Source: an uncultured Bacilli bacterium
GTDB lineage: Bacteria; Bacillota_I; Bacilli_A; RF39; UBA660
Direction of reading: 5' to 3'
Length of the DNA stretch: 7,417 bases
NCBI GenBank assembly: GCA_947630435.1
Contig: CANRHO010000039.1
Location: 1 to 7,417, forward strand
In this document: piece after piece, positions 6,345 through 7,417 of the stretch
How the letters are laid out: every line of letters begins with the position of its first letter
Numbering within the stretch: the stretch's first letter is position 1
Translations under genes and position numbers: made by a program
Notes under the pieces: model-generated
The model's database searches: none
What the model saw: the letters and a program-made list of their open reading frames with translations, nothing else
Told to the model about the DNA's origin: nothing

Positions 6345-6689
6345 ATGAAAAGATTAAATAATAAAGGTATAACATTAGTTGAACTAATAGTTAGTTTTGC
6401 AATCGTAGGAGTTGCAATAATATATTTTTTTCAAACTTTATATACCGTAAAAAAAATATATTCTATATCAAGGGAGGAAACCCAAGCTTTCGTTGATAAA
6501 ACTTACGCCTTAAGAATAGTTGATGCTTATATTGATGAAAAGGGATTTGATGCATTAAGTAAATCTAAAGTATGCCCAACATATTTTAAATGTAATGATC
6601 TATCCAAAGTTGATGATGATAAAATATACAAAGTTACAATAAAAATGGAAAATGGTAATGACGTTGTGTTATACAAATATCATAATTAA
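6345..6689 (+). CDS. Type IV prepilin-like protein, second gene of pair
   Basis: A 114-residue prepilin. The leader MKRLNNKG is followed by I-T-L-V-E, giving cleavage after Gly8 and the conserved Glu13 at +5. The helix LVELIVSFAIVGVAIIYFF (11-29) anchors it in the membrane and would form the pilus core. The short C-terminal domain has two nearby cysteines (C77 and C83, spaced C-x5-C) that may form a small disulfide loop. Its size and tripartite N-terminus resemble the minor pseudopilins of competence operons (ComGD to ComGG type), but I cannot assign a specific one. I chose the ATG at 6345 over 6339 because of AGGAGG spacing, and the shorter form also gives a standard leader. The stop codon overlaps that of the convergent ylbJ-like gene within a palindromic TTAA. 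A terminator follows. Confidence 0.87.
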   Translation: MKRLNNKGITLVELIVSFAIVGVAIIYFFQTLYTVKKIYSISREETQAFVDKTYALRIVDAYIDEKGFDALSKSKVCPTYFKCNDLSKVDDDKIYKVTIKMENGNDVVLYKYHN

Positions 6690-7417
6690 AATAACCTAAA
6701 GATAAGATATTTTAGATATTTTATCTTTTTATTTTCTATCATTGATAGTGTTTGCATTTGTATGCATAAACCACCAAAGTTTAAAAAGACGTAGGCCAAT
6801 ATGAATTTTATTATTGGATTAATACATAAATTGCTAAGTGAAATAACCCCTGATGTCATTTCTAAAAGACCATTAATTATGGTACTAACTATTTCATTAA
6901 AATTAAATATATTTTTTAAAAGGGTAACTAGTATGTTGAACATTATTATAATTCCAAAAATTATTAGTGATGAATTTACCGAATTTTTAATTGAACTTGA
7001 TAACGTACTAATAAATGGTTCATTATTAAGTTTTAAAGTTTTCTTATCGTCATTGCTATTGAATTTTTTATCGTTACATAAAAACGCCTTTATTAAATTA
7101 CTAATCCATAATGAAAGTAATAATGCAAAACCAATTTTTACGCTATTAAAAACGCCAACGCCAACACCTGCAATAACGAATAATGGATTAATAAAATGGG
7201 TAGTGCATAATAGGTTTTCCGCTTGCTTTTTACTAAGCAAATTTTTATTTAAATATTCATTTATATAAGTCGCGTTACTAGGTGAACCAGTAAACATAGA
7301 AATAATAAATATACTAGTCATTAAATTATTAAAACCAAATAGTTTATAAAATATTTTTTTTATAAAGTTTGGTATTATTAGTTGAATATTATTTCTAACG
7401 AGTAGGTTTCCAATTAC
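6686..7417 (-). CDS. ylbJ: YlbJ/SpoVV-like nucleoside-recognition (Gate) domain membrane protein, C-terminal part
   Basis: The frame is open to the right edge (243 residues visible), so the start lies outside. The ATG at 7321 is internal: 32 more codons read on upstream with a matching hydrophobic/basic pattern. The segment FTGSPSNATYINEYLNKNLLSKKQAENLL, then THFINPLFVI, is the hallmark of YlbJ-type proteins, where G-x-P-s-x-A...L...E...L...NP-lF recurs. Further hydrophobic helices follow (AGVGVGVFNSVKIGFALLLSLWI, LIIFGIIIMFNILVTLL, IIKFILAYVFLNFGGLCI), and the end GGLCIQMQTLSMIENKKIKYLKYLIFRLF matches the family's usual C-terminus. In Bacillus this protein (YlbJ, renamed SpoVV) helps move dipicolinic acid into the forespore. 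That role here is an inference, since nothing in the window shows that the organism sporulates. It is convergent with the prepilin operon. Confidence 0.85.
   Translation of the reverse strand, partial: VIGNLLVRNNIQLIIPNFIKKIFYKLFGFNNLMTSIFIISMFTGSPSNATYINEYLNKNLLSKKQAENLLCTTHFINPLFVIAGVGVGVFNSVKIGFALLLSLWISNLIKAFLCNDKKFNSNDDKKTLKLNNEPFISTLSSSIKNSVNSSLIIFGIIIMFNILVTLLKNIFNFNEIVSTIINGLLEMTSGVISLSNLCINPIIKFILAYVFLNFGGLCIQMQTLSMIENKKIKYLKYLIFRLF
6698..6730 (+). terminator. Intrinsic terminator of the prepilin operon
   Basis: A 13-bp stem (6698-6710 with 6716-6728, one G-U pair) with a 5-nt loop ends in a T5 run (6726-6730). It begins 8 bp after the second prepilin stop. It lies inside the 3' coding end of the opposing ylbJ-like gene, whose last residues are encoded by the stem. 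Confidence 0.78.

Noticed and set aside
6801..7268. 155-codon open frame on the plus strand
   Set aside because: It lies wholly antisense to the YlbJ-like gene, which has clear family motifs and a matching C-terminus. It has no convincing ribosome site and no recognisable domain.
6686..7321. ATG at 7321 as the start of the YlbJ-like gene
   Set aside because: The frame stays open to the window edge and the visible part is only the C-terminal half of the family's length.
1..7417. CRISPR arrays, tRNA or rRNA genes, insertion sequences, phage or toxin-antitoxin genes
   Set aside because: I found no spaced direct repeats, no tRNA-like cloverleaf, no transposase motifs and no terminal inverted repeats. 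Every long frame is accounted for by the genes listed.

Overview
This is a strongly AT-rich stretch of a low-GC Gram-positive (Firmicutes/Bacilli-type) chromosome. The sigA-trmK pair at the left end is a typical Firmicutes neighbourhood. All visible genes use TGG for Trp, and the first pilin gene ends in TGA just where the next begins, so the standard bacterial code (table 11) fits better than the Mycoplasma code. The composition, compact pilus set and ylbJ-type gene would fit an uncultured gut Bacilli lineage such as RF39 or a relative, but that placement is a guess.

Layout. 1-594 is the 3' end of the primary sigma factor gene. It overlaps trmK (587-1264, tRNA adenine-22 N1-methyltransferase). 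A short VrrA/YqfQ-like protein gene (1285-1689, minus strand) runs convergently into trmK, and both share a terminator hairpin. From 1817 to 6689 lies a compact type IV pilus / competence-pseudopilus (ComG-like) locus in three transcription units. The first is pilC-pilD (plus strand), in which PilC has an unusual long N-terminal membrane plus coiled-coil extension. The second is pilB (minus strand), convergent with pilD over a shared hairpin. The third is a two-gene prepilin operon (plus strand), divergent from pilB across an AT-rich region with overlapping promoters. The right end (6686-7417, minus strand) is the C-terminal part of a YlbJ-like nucleoside-recognition (Gate) membrane protein, which in Bacillus is the sporulation protein SpoVV/YlbJ.

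How the genes fit together. PilD would cleave and methylate the two prepilins, both of which have a K-G cleavage site and Glu at +5. PilB would power assembly on the PilC platform. No obvious major pilin, PilT retraction ATPase or PilM/N/O alignment protein is visible, so the machine is minimal or its other parts lie elsewhere. Housekeeping genes flank the locus on the left and a sporulation-family gene on the right. I see no tRNA, rRNA, CRISPR, insertion sequence or prophage signal. The only gaps without genes are about 127 bp (1690-1816) and 117 bp (5749-5865), and both carry promoter signals.
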